A stretch of DNA of 19,357 nt from an uncultured Clostridia bacterium (GTDB lineage Bacteria > Bacillota > Clostridia > TANB77 > CAG-508), in contig CALXAS010000005.1 of the NCBI GenBank assembly GCA_944386315.1, positions 1 to 19,357 of the forward strand, read 5' to 3'. Positions 1-7,649 of this stretch are shown in pieces (within the stretch, counting starts at the first letter, position 1; every line of letters begins with the position of its first letter). The translations under genes and the position numbers were made by a program. The notes under the pieces are model-generated. The model was not told the origin of the DNA, searched no databases, and was given only the letters and a program-made list of their open reading frames with translations.

Positions 1-113
1 TTTTATATTTTATATTAAATTTAGATTACATACATATTACAGTAATTTATATATTTTCTTACTGAACTGTAACAAAATTTACAAAAAAAGCACAGAATTG
101 TTGCAAATATACC

Positions 114-142
114 TTGAAAAAAATTGGAAATGCATATATAAT
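114..142 (+). promoter_or_regulatory. Sigma-A-type promoter of the radC-mre operon
   Basis: The sequence shows TTGAAA (114-119), a 17-base spacer, and a perfect TATAAT (137-142). The expected start site is near 149, giving a leader of about 33 bases before the ATG at 182, with an AGAGGG ribosome site just upstream of that ATG. No terminator or comparable promoter was seen between here and 5801, so this promoter may drive everything from the small membrane protein through mrdA. Bases 1-113 hold only AT-rich sequence with no supportable gene. Confidence 0.75.
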
Positions 143-181
143 GATAGCGAATAAAAAAACAAAAGAAAGAGGGAAACAAAC

Positions 182-439
182 ATGGCAACAAGAGAAAAAA
201 ATATATGGATTTTAATGGTATTTATACTATCAGGTTTAGTAATAGGGGGACTAATAGGAGAATTTACAAAAGATGTAGATTTTTTATGGTGGCTATCTTA
301 TGGACAAAGTTTTGGATTATCTGCACCCATAGAATTAGACCTAAATATTGTACAAATCTCTTTTGGACTAATGTTTAAAATAAATGTAGCCAGCATTTTA
401 GGCATGATTATTGCCGTGTTCATTTATAAAAAAATATAG
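182..439 (+). CDS. DUF4321 family small membrane protein
   Basis: This is an 85-residue protein with two hydrophobic helices, at about residues 8-26 and 65-83. Between them is the stretch YGQSFGLSAPIELDLN, followed by FGLMFKINVASILG. This pattern (helix, YGQSFGLS, an LDL strand, then KINVASILG and a second helix ending in a short basic tail) matches the DUF4321 family of Firmicutes as I remember it. The molecular role is unknown. The family commonly sits just upstream of radC and the mre genes in Clostridia, as it does here, with a 43-base gap to radC. The ATG is chosen for the AGAGGG site about 10 bases upstream and because it follows the promoter at 114-142. The family call is from recall; the membrane topology is visible in the sequence. 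Confidence 0.8.
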   Translation: MATREKNIWILMVFILSGLVIGGLIGEFTKDVDFLWWLSYGQSFGLSAPIELDLNIVQISFGLMFKINVASILGMIIAVFIYKKI

Positions 440-482
440 AATTTATATAAATAAAGAAAAAAGGGCTTAGGAAAGGAAAAAA

Positions 483-1190
483 ATGAAATTAAATGAAATT
501 CCAAGCTCAGAAAGACCATACGAAAAATTGCAAATGTATGGTGAACAAACGCTATCTAACGCAGAATTGTTAGCAATTGTTATAAAAACAGGAAAAAAAG
601 GACAAACTGCTATAGAGGTAGCACAAAATATATTAGCATCGCAAAATACAAAACAGCAAGAAAACTTGAGGTTTTTGCAAAACATATCGATAGAAGAACT
701 AAAGAAAATAAAAGGAATTGGAACAGTAAAAGCTATTCAACTAAAAGCAATAGGAGAAATATGTAAGAGAATGGCAAGGCCAATTCATTTTTTGAATGTG
801 GAAATTACTTCTTCAGAAGATGTAGCAAACTTAATAGGAGAAGAACTACGTTATGAAAAAAGAGAAATCGCGAAAGTTCTTATTTTAAATGCGAAAAATA
901 GATTGCAGAAAATATTAGAAATAGGAACAGGTCATATCTATTTTTGCGAAATAGAAGCAAAAGAAATCTTTGTAGAGGCATTAAAAATGGAAATGCCAAA
1001 AGTGATTTTAGTGCATAATCATCCTAGTGGAGATCCTATGCCTAGCAAAGCAGATATAGAATTAACCAAAAAAGCCAAACAAATAGGAGAACTATTAAAT
1101 ATTCAATTCATTGATCATATTGTTATTGGAGATGGAAGTTATAGAAGTATATTTTTAGAATTGCAAAAACAAACAAGAAGAGGTTTATAG
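483..1190 (+). CDS. radC: RadC family protein (JAMM/MPN+ domain)
   Basis: This 235-residue protein has the usual length and layout of RadC. The N-terminal part opens with the IPSSERPYEKL motif and contains a helix-hairpin-helix at about residues 70-95 (KKIKGIGTVKAIQLKA). The C-terminal JAMM metalloprotease-like domain carries a complete metal-binding signature, H178-N-H180-P-S-G-D-P-M-P-S188-K-A-D191. The historical link to DNA repair is disputed, and the biochemical role of chromosomal RadC is not settled. The ATG has an AGGAAAGGA ribosome site just upstream. It sits 43 bases after the DUF4321 gene and 50 bases before mreB on the same strand. The radC-mreBCD order is common in Firmicutes, so it is probably co-transcribed with the shape genes. 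Confidence 0.97.
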   Translation: MKLNEIPSSERPYEKLQMYGEQTLSNAELLAIVIKTGKKGQTAIEVAQNILASQNTKQQENLRFLQNISIEELKKIKGIGTVKAIQLKAIGEICKRMARPIHFLNVEITSSEDVANLIGEELRYEKREIAKVLILNAKNRLQKILEIGTGHIYFCEIEAKEIFVEALKMEMPKVILVHNHPSGDPMPSKADIELTKKAKQIGELLNIQFIDHIVIGDGSYRSIFLELQKQTRRGL

Positions 1191-1240
1191 ATTTAACCTA
1201 AAAAAATCTAAATTCAAGAAAGAAGAGGAAAAAAGACAGT

Positions 1241-2273
1241 ATGAAATTTTTTTCATTTCATAATAAAGATATTGGAATTGATTTAGGAACTGCAAACACA
1301 TTAGTTACATTGAATGGTAAGGGAATTGTCCTAAATGAGCCTTCGGTAGTAGCTATAGAAGTAGGGACAAATCGTATTTTAGCAACAGGAGAAGAAGCAA
1401 AAGAGATGCTTCGGAAGAACGCCAGAACAAATTCGTGCGGTAAGACCATTAAAAGATGGGGTGATTGCAGACTTCACAGCCACACAGCTAATGCTTAAAA
1501 ATTTAATAGGAAAAGTTTGTAAAAGATATAATGTAATGAAACCACGAGTAGTAGTAGGTGTTCCATCTGGTATTACAGAGGTAGAAGAAAGAGCCGTAGA
1601 AGAGGCAGTTTTGCAAGCAGGAGCCAAAGAGGTATATTTAATGGAAGAGCCTATGGCAGCTGCAATTGGAGCGGGATTAGATGTTTCGGAACCAAGTGGA
1701 AGCATTATTGTAGATATAGGTGGCGGAACTACAGAAGTAGCAGTTATTTCTCTAGGAGGTATTGTAGTAAGTAATTCTTTAAGAGTAGCAGGAGACGAAT
1801 TAGATGCAGATATTACGGGATACGTAAAAAAAGAGTTAAATCTAGCCATAGGAGAAACAACAGCAGAACAAATAAAAAAACAAATAGGGTGTGCTATGCC
1901 ACTCATGACAGATACTCCAATGGAAATACGAGGAAGAGATTTAGGCACAGGACTTCCAAAAAATGTACAAATTTATTCTTCACAAGTAGAAAACGCAATA
2001 GAAGAATCAGTAGGAGAAATAGTAGAGAGTGTAAAACAAACACTAGAAAAAACGCCACCAGAGTTAGCATCCGATATTATGGAAAAAGGAATTGTACTTG
2101 CAGGTGGAGGAGCACTTATTCAAAATCTAGATAAATTATTGAGCGTAAAAACAGGAATGCCTGTATATGTAGCAGAAGAACCATTAGAATGTGTTGTTAG
2201 AGGAACACAAAAAACAATAGAAGATTTAGAAAGATTAAAAACAGTATTAATTAATAGTAGAAAAACAAGATAA
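1241..2273 (+). CDS. mreB: Rod shape-determining protein MreB, interrupted by a +1 frameshift
   Basis: MreB is an actin-like ATPase whose membrane-bound filaments organise lateral cell-wall synthesis. Frame one (1241-1498) encodes the N terminus with the phosphate-1 loop (IDLGTANTLV, D14) and GEEAKEML, then changes to unrelated sequence and stops at 1496-1498. The frame reached by skipping one base at about 1412 continues directly as GRTPEQIRAVRPLKDGVIADF, interrupted only by that base. It then gives the phosphate-2 motif DIGGGTTE (about residue 158) and the adenosine motif GIVLAGGGALIQNL (about 283). The joined product is 343 residues, the normal MreB length, and no other lesion was seen. 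A naive gene caller would report two pieces, with the second starting at GTG 1461. Start is ATG 1241 with AAGAGGA upstream. mreC follows 20 bases after the stop. The family call is certain; whether a functional protein is made from this exact sequence is not. Confidence 0.93.
1409..1414 (+). other. mreB frameshift site (CTT CGG)
   Basis: Reading frame one gives ATG CTT CGG AAG. Dropping one base gives ATG CTT GGA AGA ACG, which restores MLGRTP of MreB. The extra base is best placed at C1412. It is not in a homopolymer. CGG appears in no other gene frame that I could find by eye in this window. CTT followed by a very rare codon resembles known +1 slippery sites, but error or mutation is the simpler explanation. 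Confidence 0.85.
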
Positions 2274-2293
2274 TAAGAGAAAGAAGGAGAAAT

Positions 2294-3106
2294 ATGTATC
2301 AAAACAAAAAGAGAGGAATCATAGGAATTGTGATTACCATAATTTTATTAATCATAATCGTTATTTTATCGAATATACAAACCAATGACCTTTCTTTTGT
2401 GGAGAGTGCACTGGGCAAACTAGTAATGCCAATCCAAAATGGAATGACCTACTTGAAAAATGCATTAGCCGGCAATGAAAGTTTTTTTACAGATATCAAT
2501 ACTCTGCAAGAAGAAAATAATACCTTAAAAGAAAAAAATAGTGAATTGGAGCAATCTCTAAGAGAATTAGAAATTATAAAAGCAGAAAATGAAACCTTAA
2601 AAGAGTATGTCAATTTAAAAGATAAATATACAGAATATACAACCGTACCAGCTTATGTGATTAACAAAAACATTAGTAATTATAGTGATGAAATTGTGAT
2701 TAATGTAGGTAGTAAAGACGGAGTAGATGTTAATATGCCTGTTATTGCAGACCAAGGTCTAGTCGGACATATTATCTCTGTAACGGAAGATACAGCCAAA
2801 GTGCAAACCATTGTGGATACAGCAAGTACTTTAAGTTGTACCGTTTCTACTTCTCGAGATATATTAATTGCAAGAGGAACACTAGAGGCAGAATCTACTT
2901 TGAAAACAACCTATATTCCTACAGAGGCAACTGTACTACAAGGCGATAATGTAGAAACATCCGGATTAGGTGGAATTTATCCAAAAGGAATTTTAATAGG
3001 AACCATTGAAAGTGTAACAAATACTAAAAATATTACAGATAGATATGCTACCATCAAAACAGCAGTAGATTTTTCAAAATTAGAGACCGTATTAGTTATA
3101 CAATAA
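2294..3106 (+). CDS. mreC: Rod shape-determining protein MreC
   Basis: MreC is a single-pass membrane protein of the elongasome that links MreB, MreD and the PBP2/RodA synthase outside the membrane. The 270-residue product has a short basic N terminus and one transmembrane helix at about residues 8-26. A coiled coil at about 66-108 (LQEENNTLKEKN, then LRELEIIKAENETLKEY) follows. The beta-rich MreC core runs to the C terminus and includes NVGSKDGVDVNMPVI, GLVGHI and the conserved GLGGIYPKGILIG. Length and domain order are typical. AGAAGGAGA precedes the ATG, 20 bases after mreB, and mreD starts 17 bases downstream, so it is inside the operon. Nothing odd was seen. Confidence 0.96.
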   Translation: MYQNKKRGIIGIVITIILLIIIVILSNIQTNDLSFVESALGKLVMPIQNGMTYLKNALAGNESFFTDINTLQEENNTLKEKNSELEQSLRELEIIKAENETLKEYVNLKDKYTEYTTVPAYVINKNISNYSDEIVINVGSKDGVDVNMPVIADQGLVGHIISVTEDTAKVQTIVDTASTLSCTVSTSRDILIARGTLEAESTLKTTYIPTEATVLQGDNVETSGLGGIYPKGILIGTIESVTNTKNITDRYATIKTAVDFSKLETVLVIQ

Positions 3107-3122
3107 GGGAGGATGAAACTAA

Positions 3123-3656
3123 ATGAAAAAAGCACTTAGTATTCTCGTCATTTTAATAGCCTTTCTCTTTCTGTATTTTCTGCAATCTAATTTTTTTAGT
3201 TGGTTTACAATCAGTGGAATAAGTCCCAATTTATTCATTATACTTACTTTATTAATAGGGCTTTTTGCAGGGAAAAAATTAGGCAGTTGTATGGGTTTAT
3301 TCTTTGGATTATATTTAGATATTGTTATTGGAAAAAATTTAGGACTTTCTACAGTTATGCTAACACTTGTTGGATTTTTAGGAGGGTGTTTTGATAAAAC
3401 CTTTTCCAAAGAAAGTAGATTAACCATTATGCTCATGGTAATTGGAAGTACATGCATTTATGAAATAGGTTATTATATTTTAGAAATCATAGAACAATCT
3501 ATTTATATAGAAATACTTCCTTTTATTAGAATTTTAGCGATAGAAGTCATATATAATTCTATTTTAACAGTAATTCTATACCCATGTATACAAAAATTAG
3601 GGTATTTGCTAGAAGATATCTGGAAAGGACAAAAAATATTAACAAGATATTTTTAG
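3123..3656 (+). CDS. mreD: Rod shape-determining protein MreD
   Basis: MreD is the polytopic membrane partner of MreC in the rod complex. The 177-residue product is almost wholly hydrophobic, with about five membrane segments. These begin with residues 5-22 and continue through the LFIILTLLIGLFAG and GLFFGLYLDIVIGKNLG stretches. The second of these is the FG(L/F)xxGLxxDxxxGxxLG-type loop characteristic of the family. It lies between mreC (17-base gap) and mrdA (19-base gap). The ATG at 3123 is preceded by AAGGGAGGATG. MreD is poorly conserved, so the call rests on this loop, topology, size and position together. Confidence 0.93.
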   Translation: MKKALSILVILIAFLFLYFLQSNFFSWFTISGISPNLFIILTLLIGLFAGKKLGSCMGLFFGLYLDIVIGKNLGLSTVMLTLVGFLGGCFDKTFSKESRLTIMLMVIGSTCIYEIGYYILEIIEQSIYIEILPFIRILAIEVIYNSILTVILYPCIQKLGYLLEDIWKGQKILTRYF

Positions 3657-3674
3657 AAGAAAGGAGAAAACTAC

Positions 3675-5801
3675 TTGGGACATCAATCGAACAATCAAAC
3701 GAAGATACGCTATAACATTTTATCTGCAGTGGTCTATATCATAGGAATTGTACTACTATTGCAATTATTTAATTTGCAGATTGTAAATGGAGAAGTTTAT
3801 AGAGAAGAATCTAATACAAGATTAACAAGAGAAACAACCTTAAAAGCGGCAAGAGGCAATATATTAGACCAATCAGGCAATAAATTAGCTACCACAACAA
3901 CAGGTACAAGTTTAGAGTTATATAAAAGTAAAGTAGATACACAAACCTTAAATCAAACCTTGTTAAAAATTGCCCAAGTATTAGAACAAAATGGAGATAC
4001 TTACATAGACAATTTGCCAATTCAAGTAGAGCCATATCAGTTTACCATATCAGAAGAAGAGGCAAAAACTTGGAAACAAGAAAATGAGATAGACGAAAAC
4101 AAAACCGCAGAAGAATGTTTTGCCATCTTAAAAGAAAAATACGAAATTACAAATGAAAATATACAAGAAGCGAGAAAAATTATGACACTTCGTTATTCTA
4201 TTAATCAAGCAGGATATAGTAATACAAAAGCAGTAGAAATAGCAAGTAATATTAGTGAACAAAGTTTAGCCCAATTTAGTGAACAAAGTGCAGAATTTGC
4301 AGGAATTAATTTAGGGATAACGCCGATTCGTACCTATCCATCTGGCTCTCTTGCTTCTCATATTCTAGGTTATGTATCCAGAATTTCATCAGATGAGTTA
4401 AAGGGAAATGAAGATAGATATAACGCAAATGACATTATAGGAAAGACAGGAATAGAATATATTTTTGAGCCATATTTAAAGGGAACAGATGGAGTAAAGC
4501 AAATTGATATGGACGTAAATGGAACTGTAACAGGAGAATATGTTTCTAAAGAAGCGGTAGCAGGATGCGATATAGCACTTACCATTGATGCAAATCTACA
4601 ACAAGTAACGGAAAATGCATTAAAAACAAGTATACAGTCCATAGCACAAGAAGATAACGTTTCCGTAACAGGAGGTTCTGCTGTAGTAATGAATGTGAAA
4701 ACAGGAGAAGTACTTGCATTAGCAAGTTATCCAGATTTTGACCCAAATGATTTTACACCAAGTATTAGTACAGAAAAATGGAACTATTATACTTCAGAAG
4801 AAACATCAGAGTATGCAAGAAATCATCCTTTCGTAAATAGAGCCATATCTTCTCCTTCATCACCAGGTTCTACTTATAAAATGGTAACCGCAATTGCAGG
4901 ATTAGAGACAGGAGCTATTACCACAACAGAAAGAATTAATGATGTGGGGATTTATCGTTTTTCATCAGATTATAATCCAAAATGTTGGATTTACCAATCT
5001 TATGGAAGAGGACATGGATATTTGAATGTAACTGGGGCTATTGTACATTCTTGTAACTACTTCTTCTATGAGGTAGGTAATAGAGTAGGTATCGAGAATC
5101 TTGCAAAATATACAAGAGCATTAGGATTAGGCAAAAAGACAGGAATCGAATTATTAGGAGAAAGAGCAGGCTATGTAGCTTCTCCAGAAACATCAAAATC
5201 CTTAGGACAAACATGGAATGGGGGAGATATCTTATCTGCAGCAATAGGCCAAGGAAATAATAGTTTCACTCCAATACAAATGGCAAAATATACAAGTATG
5301 TTAGCAAATGGAGGACAAGATATTGATGTTACCATTATCAAATCTGTGATAGATGCAGATGGAAACGAAGTATCCAAAGAAGAATTAGAAAGTTTCCTAA
5401 AGGAAAGGTTAGGAATAGAAGAAGATACATCAGAAAAAATAACTTTTAATCAAACAAATTTAAATGCTGTATTAGAAGGAATGAAAGGAGTCACTACAGA
5501 AGCAGGAGGAACAGCAAATTCTATATTCAGAAGCTTTAATATAGAAGTAGGAGGAAAAACAGGTTCTGCACAAACAGGACAAGTAGATAGTAATGGTAAG
5601 AAAATAACAAATGCATGGTTTGTTGGGTTTGCACCATTTGAAAATCCAGAAATAGCCATTGTGGTTATGATAGAAAATGGACAAAGTGGAAGTAATGCAG
5701 CAGTAACAGCAAGAGATATTATAGCAGAGTACTTTGGTATGAATGCCAATAAAGTGACAGAAGACATGACAGCCATTCCAAGTGTACAAACAACAAACTA
5801 A
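3675..5801 (+). CDS. mrdA: Penicillin-binding protein 2-type DD-transpeptidase (MrdA)
   Basis: This 708-residue class B PBP crosslinks peptidoglycan during elongation, usually paired with the SEDS glycosyltransferase RodA, which is not in this window. It has a short cytoplasmic N terminus and one membrane anchor at about residues 14-34. A PBP-dimer/pedestal region follows, including AARGNILDQSGNKLA. The C-terminal transpeptidase domain has all three active-site motifs: S399-T-Y-K402, S459-C-N and K628-T-G. The start codon is TTG at 3675, since no ATG fits; GAAAGGAGA sits upstream and the frame reads straight into the membrane helix. Position directly after mreBCD favours MrdA/PBP2 over the sporulation or division homologues (SpoVD, FtsI). 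After the TAA the same frame stays open for 26 lysine- and glutamate-rich codons. Confidence 0.94.
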   Translation: MGHQSNNQTKIRYNILSAVVYIIGIVLLLQLFNLQIVNGEVYREESNTRLTRETTLKAARGNILDQSGNKLATTTTGTSLELYKSKVDTQTLNQTLLKIAQVLEQNGDTYIDNLPIQVEPYQFTISEEEAKTWKQENEIDENKTAEECFAILKEKYEITNENIQEARKIMTLRYSINQAGYSNTKAVEIASNISEQSLAQFSEQSAEFAGINLGITPIRTYPSGSLASHILGYVSRISSDELKGNEDRYNANDIIGKTGIEYIFEPYLKGTDGVKQIDMDVNGTVTGEYVSKEAVAGCDIALTIDANLQQVTENALKTSIQSIAQEDNVSVTGGSAVVMNVKTGEVLALASYPDFDPNDFTPSISTEKWNYYTSEETSEYARNHPFVNRAISSPSSPGSTYKMVTAIAGLETGAITTTERINDVGIYRFSSDYNPKCWIYQSYGRGHGYLNVTGAIVHSCNYFFYEVGNRVGIENLAKYTRALGLGKKTGIELLGERAGYVASPETSKSLGQTWNGGDILSAAIGQGNNSFTPIQMAKYTSMLANGGQDIDVTIIKSVIDADGNEVSKEELESFLKERLGIEEDTSEKITFNQTNLNAVLEGMKGVTTEAGGTANSIFRSFNIEVGGKTGSAQTGQVDSNGKKITNAWFVGFAPFENPEIAIVVMIENGQSGSNAAVTARDIIAEYFGMNANKVTEDMTAIPSVQTTN

Positions 5802-5913
5802 AAAGAGCAAAAACTAAAAGAAAACGAACGAAACGAAAAAACAAGAAAAGAACCAAGAAAAAGCCAAGAAAAAACGAAAGAATGAAAAGAAAATCAAAAG
5901 AAAAAACGAAAGA

Positions 5914-5948
5914 AGAAAGCTAAACAAAAATAGATTGTTTAGCTTTCT
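5914..5948 (+). terminator. 13-bp perfect hairpin after mrdA, possible terminator
   Basis: AGAAAGCTAAACA (5914-5926) is perfectly complementary to TGTTTAGCTTTCT (5936-5948), with a 9-base loop. It lies between the end of the mre-mrdA run and minC. The bases after it (CTGACAAAAAG) lack a run of T, so termination on the + strand would be weak. It could instead be a processing or attenuation hairpin. The gap before it (5802-5913) is nearly free of T. Confidence 0.5.
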
Positions 5949-6013
5949 CTGACAAAAAGAATAGTTGGAAAGAAAACAAAGCATGGAAAAAGAAGAAGGG
6001 AATGAAGTAAAAA

Positions 6014-6634
6014 ATGAAAAATTGTGTAACAGTTCAACTAAAAACAGACAAAATTATCATAAAAATTAATGAAGAAGCAGAACAAAATGAGATTGTAGAG
6101 TGTTTAAAACAAAAAATGCCGGACTTAAAAAAATTGTACCAAGAAGACACCACTCCTATTTATGTAGTAGGAAAAGTAATGAAAAATAAAGAAATGGATG
6201 AAATACAAGAAGTTATCAAAGAAGAAATTAATGTAAAAGTAGAATTTGAAAGTCCAAAAATGTTAGGATTACATGGCATTAAAAAAACATATAGTAAAGA
6301 AATAGGAACTTCAGAAACTATGTTTCATAAAGGAGCATTACGTTCTGGTCAAAAAATAGAATTTGAAGGAAGTATCACCGTTTTAGGAGATGTCAATGAT
6401 GGTGCAGAAGTAGTGGCAGGAGAAAATATAGTCATATTAGGAGATTTAAGGGGACTAGCTCATGCTGGCGCAAAAGGAAATAAAGAAGCCTTTATTGCAG
6501 CTGGAGAAATACAATGCCCACAAATACGTATTTCTAATATCATTAAGGAACTAAATTGGAGAGCGGAACAAGAACAAACACAAATATATAAGTACGCTTA
6601 TGTAAATGAAGAAAATCAAATTGTATTAGAGTAA
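6014..6634 (+). CDS. minC: Septum site-determining protein MinC
   Basis: MinC inhibits FtsZ assembly away from mid-cell, normally with the membrane ATPase MinD. The 206-residue product has the N-terminal FtsZ-binding domain (about 1-100) and the C-terminal beta-helix domain. The latter starts near LRSGQKIEFEGSITVLGDV and includes the diagnostic GAEVVAGENIVILGDLRG and AHAGAKGN, then IAAGEIQCPQIRI. Length and both domains are complete. The ATG at 6014 is 13 bases past AAGGG, a long spacing; a two-codon ATG AAG TAA lies between them. No minD or minE follows: a convergent terminator and minus-strand genes come next, so any MinD must be encoded elsewhere. Confidence 0.95.
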   Translation: MKNCVTVQLKTDKIIIKINEEAEQNEIVECLKQKMPDLKKLYQEDTTPIYVVGKVMKNKEMDEIQEVIKEEINVKVEFESPKMLGLHGIKKTYSKEIGTSETMFHKGALRSGQKIEFEGSITVLGDVNDGAEVVAGENIVILGDLRGLAHAGAKGNKEAFIAAGEIQCPQIRISNIIKELNWRAEQEQTQIYKYAYVNEENQIVLE

Positions 6635-6645
6635 TGTATAAAAAA

Positions 6646-6672
6646 TGCCAAAAGGGCTAGGCCTTTTTGGCA
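6646..6672. terminator. Shared convergent terminator between minC and the minus-strand pair
   Basis: TGCCAAAAGGGC and GCCTTTTTGGCA form a 12-bp stem, with one G-T wobble on the + strand, around a TAG loop. Read on the minus strand, the hairpin is followed at once by TTTTTTATAC, a textbook intrinsic terminator for the genes ending at 6696. On the + strand the tract after it is not T-rich, so for minC it is weaker. Confidence 0.8.
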
Positions 6673-6695
6673 GATGTTCGCATTAATAAAAAGTA

Positions 6696-7103
6696 TTAAC
6701 TAAGCAATAATAAAATAAGAGAAATAAATAGCGAAGGGTCTTTTACATCTTCTTTATAAAGAAAAAAGAGAAGCATCAAAATTAAGATATCATCATAATA
6801 CAAATGAATACCAAACAAATTAAAAAGAGGCGTATCTTCATCTTCTTCACTTTCTTTTGTGACAACACATTCCTTTTTATTATTTTCTTTCTTTTGCTCT
6901 TTTGCAGAATAACATCCTTTTACTTTCTCTGCACTTTCTCTTCCAAAAGGTAAGCACGAGGAAGAAAAAGAGTTGTAAGAGGAACCCTTAGGGAAATACG
7001 GATTAGGAGGTTTAGGGGGTGGAGGAGTTATCGGTCTATAGGAAGGACCATTCCTTCTATAATTTGGATAGAACCTAGGAAAACCAAATGGAGATGCCAT
7101 CAT
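6696..7103 (-). CDS. Proline-rich protein with C-terminal hydrophobic segment, unknown function
   Basis: I do not recognise a named family. The 135-residue product has three zones. An N-terminal Pro/Tyr/Arg-rich part has a PPPPKPPNP run at about residues 28-36. A charged linker of Lys and Glu contains two cysteines and an acidic ESEEDEDTP cluster. The C-terminal 40 residues (FNLFGIHLYYDDILILMLL through FISLILLLLS) have two hydrophobic stretches separated by a charged YKEDVKD. I recall this YDD(I/L)L...FLY.E...FISLILLLL tail as recurring in unannotated clostridial proteins, often as very small proteins. Its start ATG overlaps the stop of the upstream gene by four bases (ATGA), with AGGTGG upstream, so the two are translationally coupled. 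A strong terminator follows. Membrane attachment by the C terminus is inference. Confidence 0.75.
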   Translation of the reverse strand: MMASPFGFPRFYPNYRRNGPSYRPITPPPPKPPNPYFPKGSSYNSFSSSCLPFGRESAEKVKGCYSAKEQKKENNKKECVVTKESEEDEDTPLFNLFGIHLYYDDILILMLLFFLYKEDVKDPSLFISLILLLLS

Positions 7104-7558
7104 TTCTTATCATCACCACCTGGCATGTTAAGACTTTCTAATACATCTGTCATAGCAAATAGCTGAACATATTGATCCACCTTTTCCTTTCTACTAGGCT
7201 TTAAGTAAGGTTTTAGAGAAAGAAGCAAATTGGAGCGGGGATCATTTTTTTTACGGTTTAATTTATCCATAATATTTTTCATTTTCATAATCGTTCCCAT
7301 GTCGATATTGCCAAAGGGGTTAGCCCCTTCGGTAGATTCTTGCGAAGAATTATTTTCTTGAAACAAAGTATCCGTAGCATTTTCTCCGGTTGTATTAGAA
7401 GAAGTAGAGGTATGAGGAGCATCCTGAGAAGAATGATTGACAGAAGCATTAGAATTTATGATATTCTGAAGCATAGATTTCATGTTTTCAGGCATTTCCT
7501 TTCCGTTCATCATTTTATTTAAATTCTGCATCATTTCAGACATATTTCCTTCATTCAT
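7100..7558 (-). CDS. Conserved clostridial-type hypothetical protein, unknown function
   Basis: This 152-residue soluble-looking protein has no signal peptide or membrane segment. The N terminus is rich in Met and Asn (MSEMMQNLNKMMNG). A Ser/Thr/Asn-rich, probably disordered middle spans residues 35-78. The C-terminal third is helical and best conserved in style: MGTIMKMKNIMDKLN, then NDPRSNLLLSLKPYLKPSRK and VDQYVQLFAMTDVLESL. I recall the PRSNLLLSLKPYL pattern from unannotated clostridial proteins but cannot name a function. The ATG at 7558 has GAGGTGATAGT before it. It is the first gene of a two-gene unit with the proline-rich membrane-tail protein. A possible sporulation-type promoter and an inverted repeat lie upstream. 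Confidence 0.8.
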   Translation of the reverse strand: MNEGNMSEMMQNLNKMMNGKEMPENMKSMLQNIINSNASVNHSSQDAPHTSTSSNTTGENATDTLFQENNSSQESTEGANPFGNIDMGTIMKMKNIMDKLNRKKNDPRSNLLLSLKPYLKPSRKEKVDQYVQLFAMTDVLESLNMPGGDDKK

Positions 7559-7574
7559 ACTATCACCTCATTAC

Positions 7575-7609
7575 TAATACATATGTAAAAGAAATAGGCA
7601 TATGTATTA
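7575..7609. repeat. 11-bp perfect inverted repeat in the leader of the minus-strand pair
   Basis: TAATACATATG (7575-7585) and CATATGTATTA (7599-7609) are perfect inverted copies separated by 13 bases. The left arm begins 17 bases upstream of the ATG at 7558 on the minus strand. It could be an operator for a dimeric regulator, or an RNA hairpin in the 5' leader just ahead of the ribosome site. Confidence 0.7.
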
Positions 7610-7623
7610 AAATTATCTATCTT

Positions 7624-7649
7624 ATTGTATGCAAAAAAAGAAAAAGTGT
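7624..7649 (-). promoter_or_regulatory. Possible sporulation-type (sigma-E/K-like) promoter, leftward
   Basis: On the minus strand, CATACAAT (7631-7624) matches the -10 box of sigma-E and sigma-K promoters. AC lies 16 bases upstream (7649-7648), as in sigma-K -35 elements. No good TTGACA/TATAAT pair was seen for this gene pair. The predicted start near 7617 gives a leader of about 59 bases that contains the inverted repeat. The motif is short and the region AT-rich, so chance is possible. Confidence 0.3.

Noticed and set aside
1461..1498. A separate mreB-like gene starting at GTG 1461
   Set aside because: No proper ribosome site precedes it, it lacks the phosphate-1 motif, and the same frame runs back to the frameshift point near 1412, so it is the rest of one MreB.
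1379..1948. A 189-codon open frame on the minus strand across mreB
   Set aside because: It is the antisense of conserved MreB sequence, has a Ser/Pro/Thr-rich composition with no recognisable motif, and lacks a ribosome site.
5983..6060. A short open frame starting at ATG 5983 ahead of minC
   Set aside because: It is out of frame with minC, Lys/Glu/Asn-rich by composition only, and has no ribosome site.
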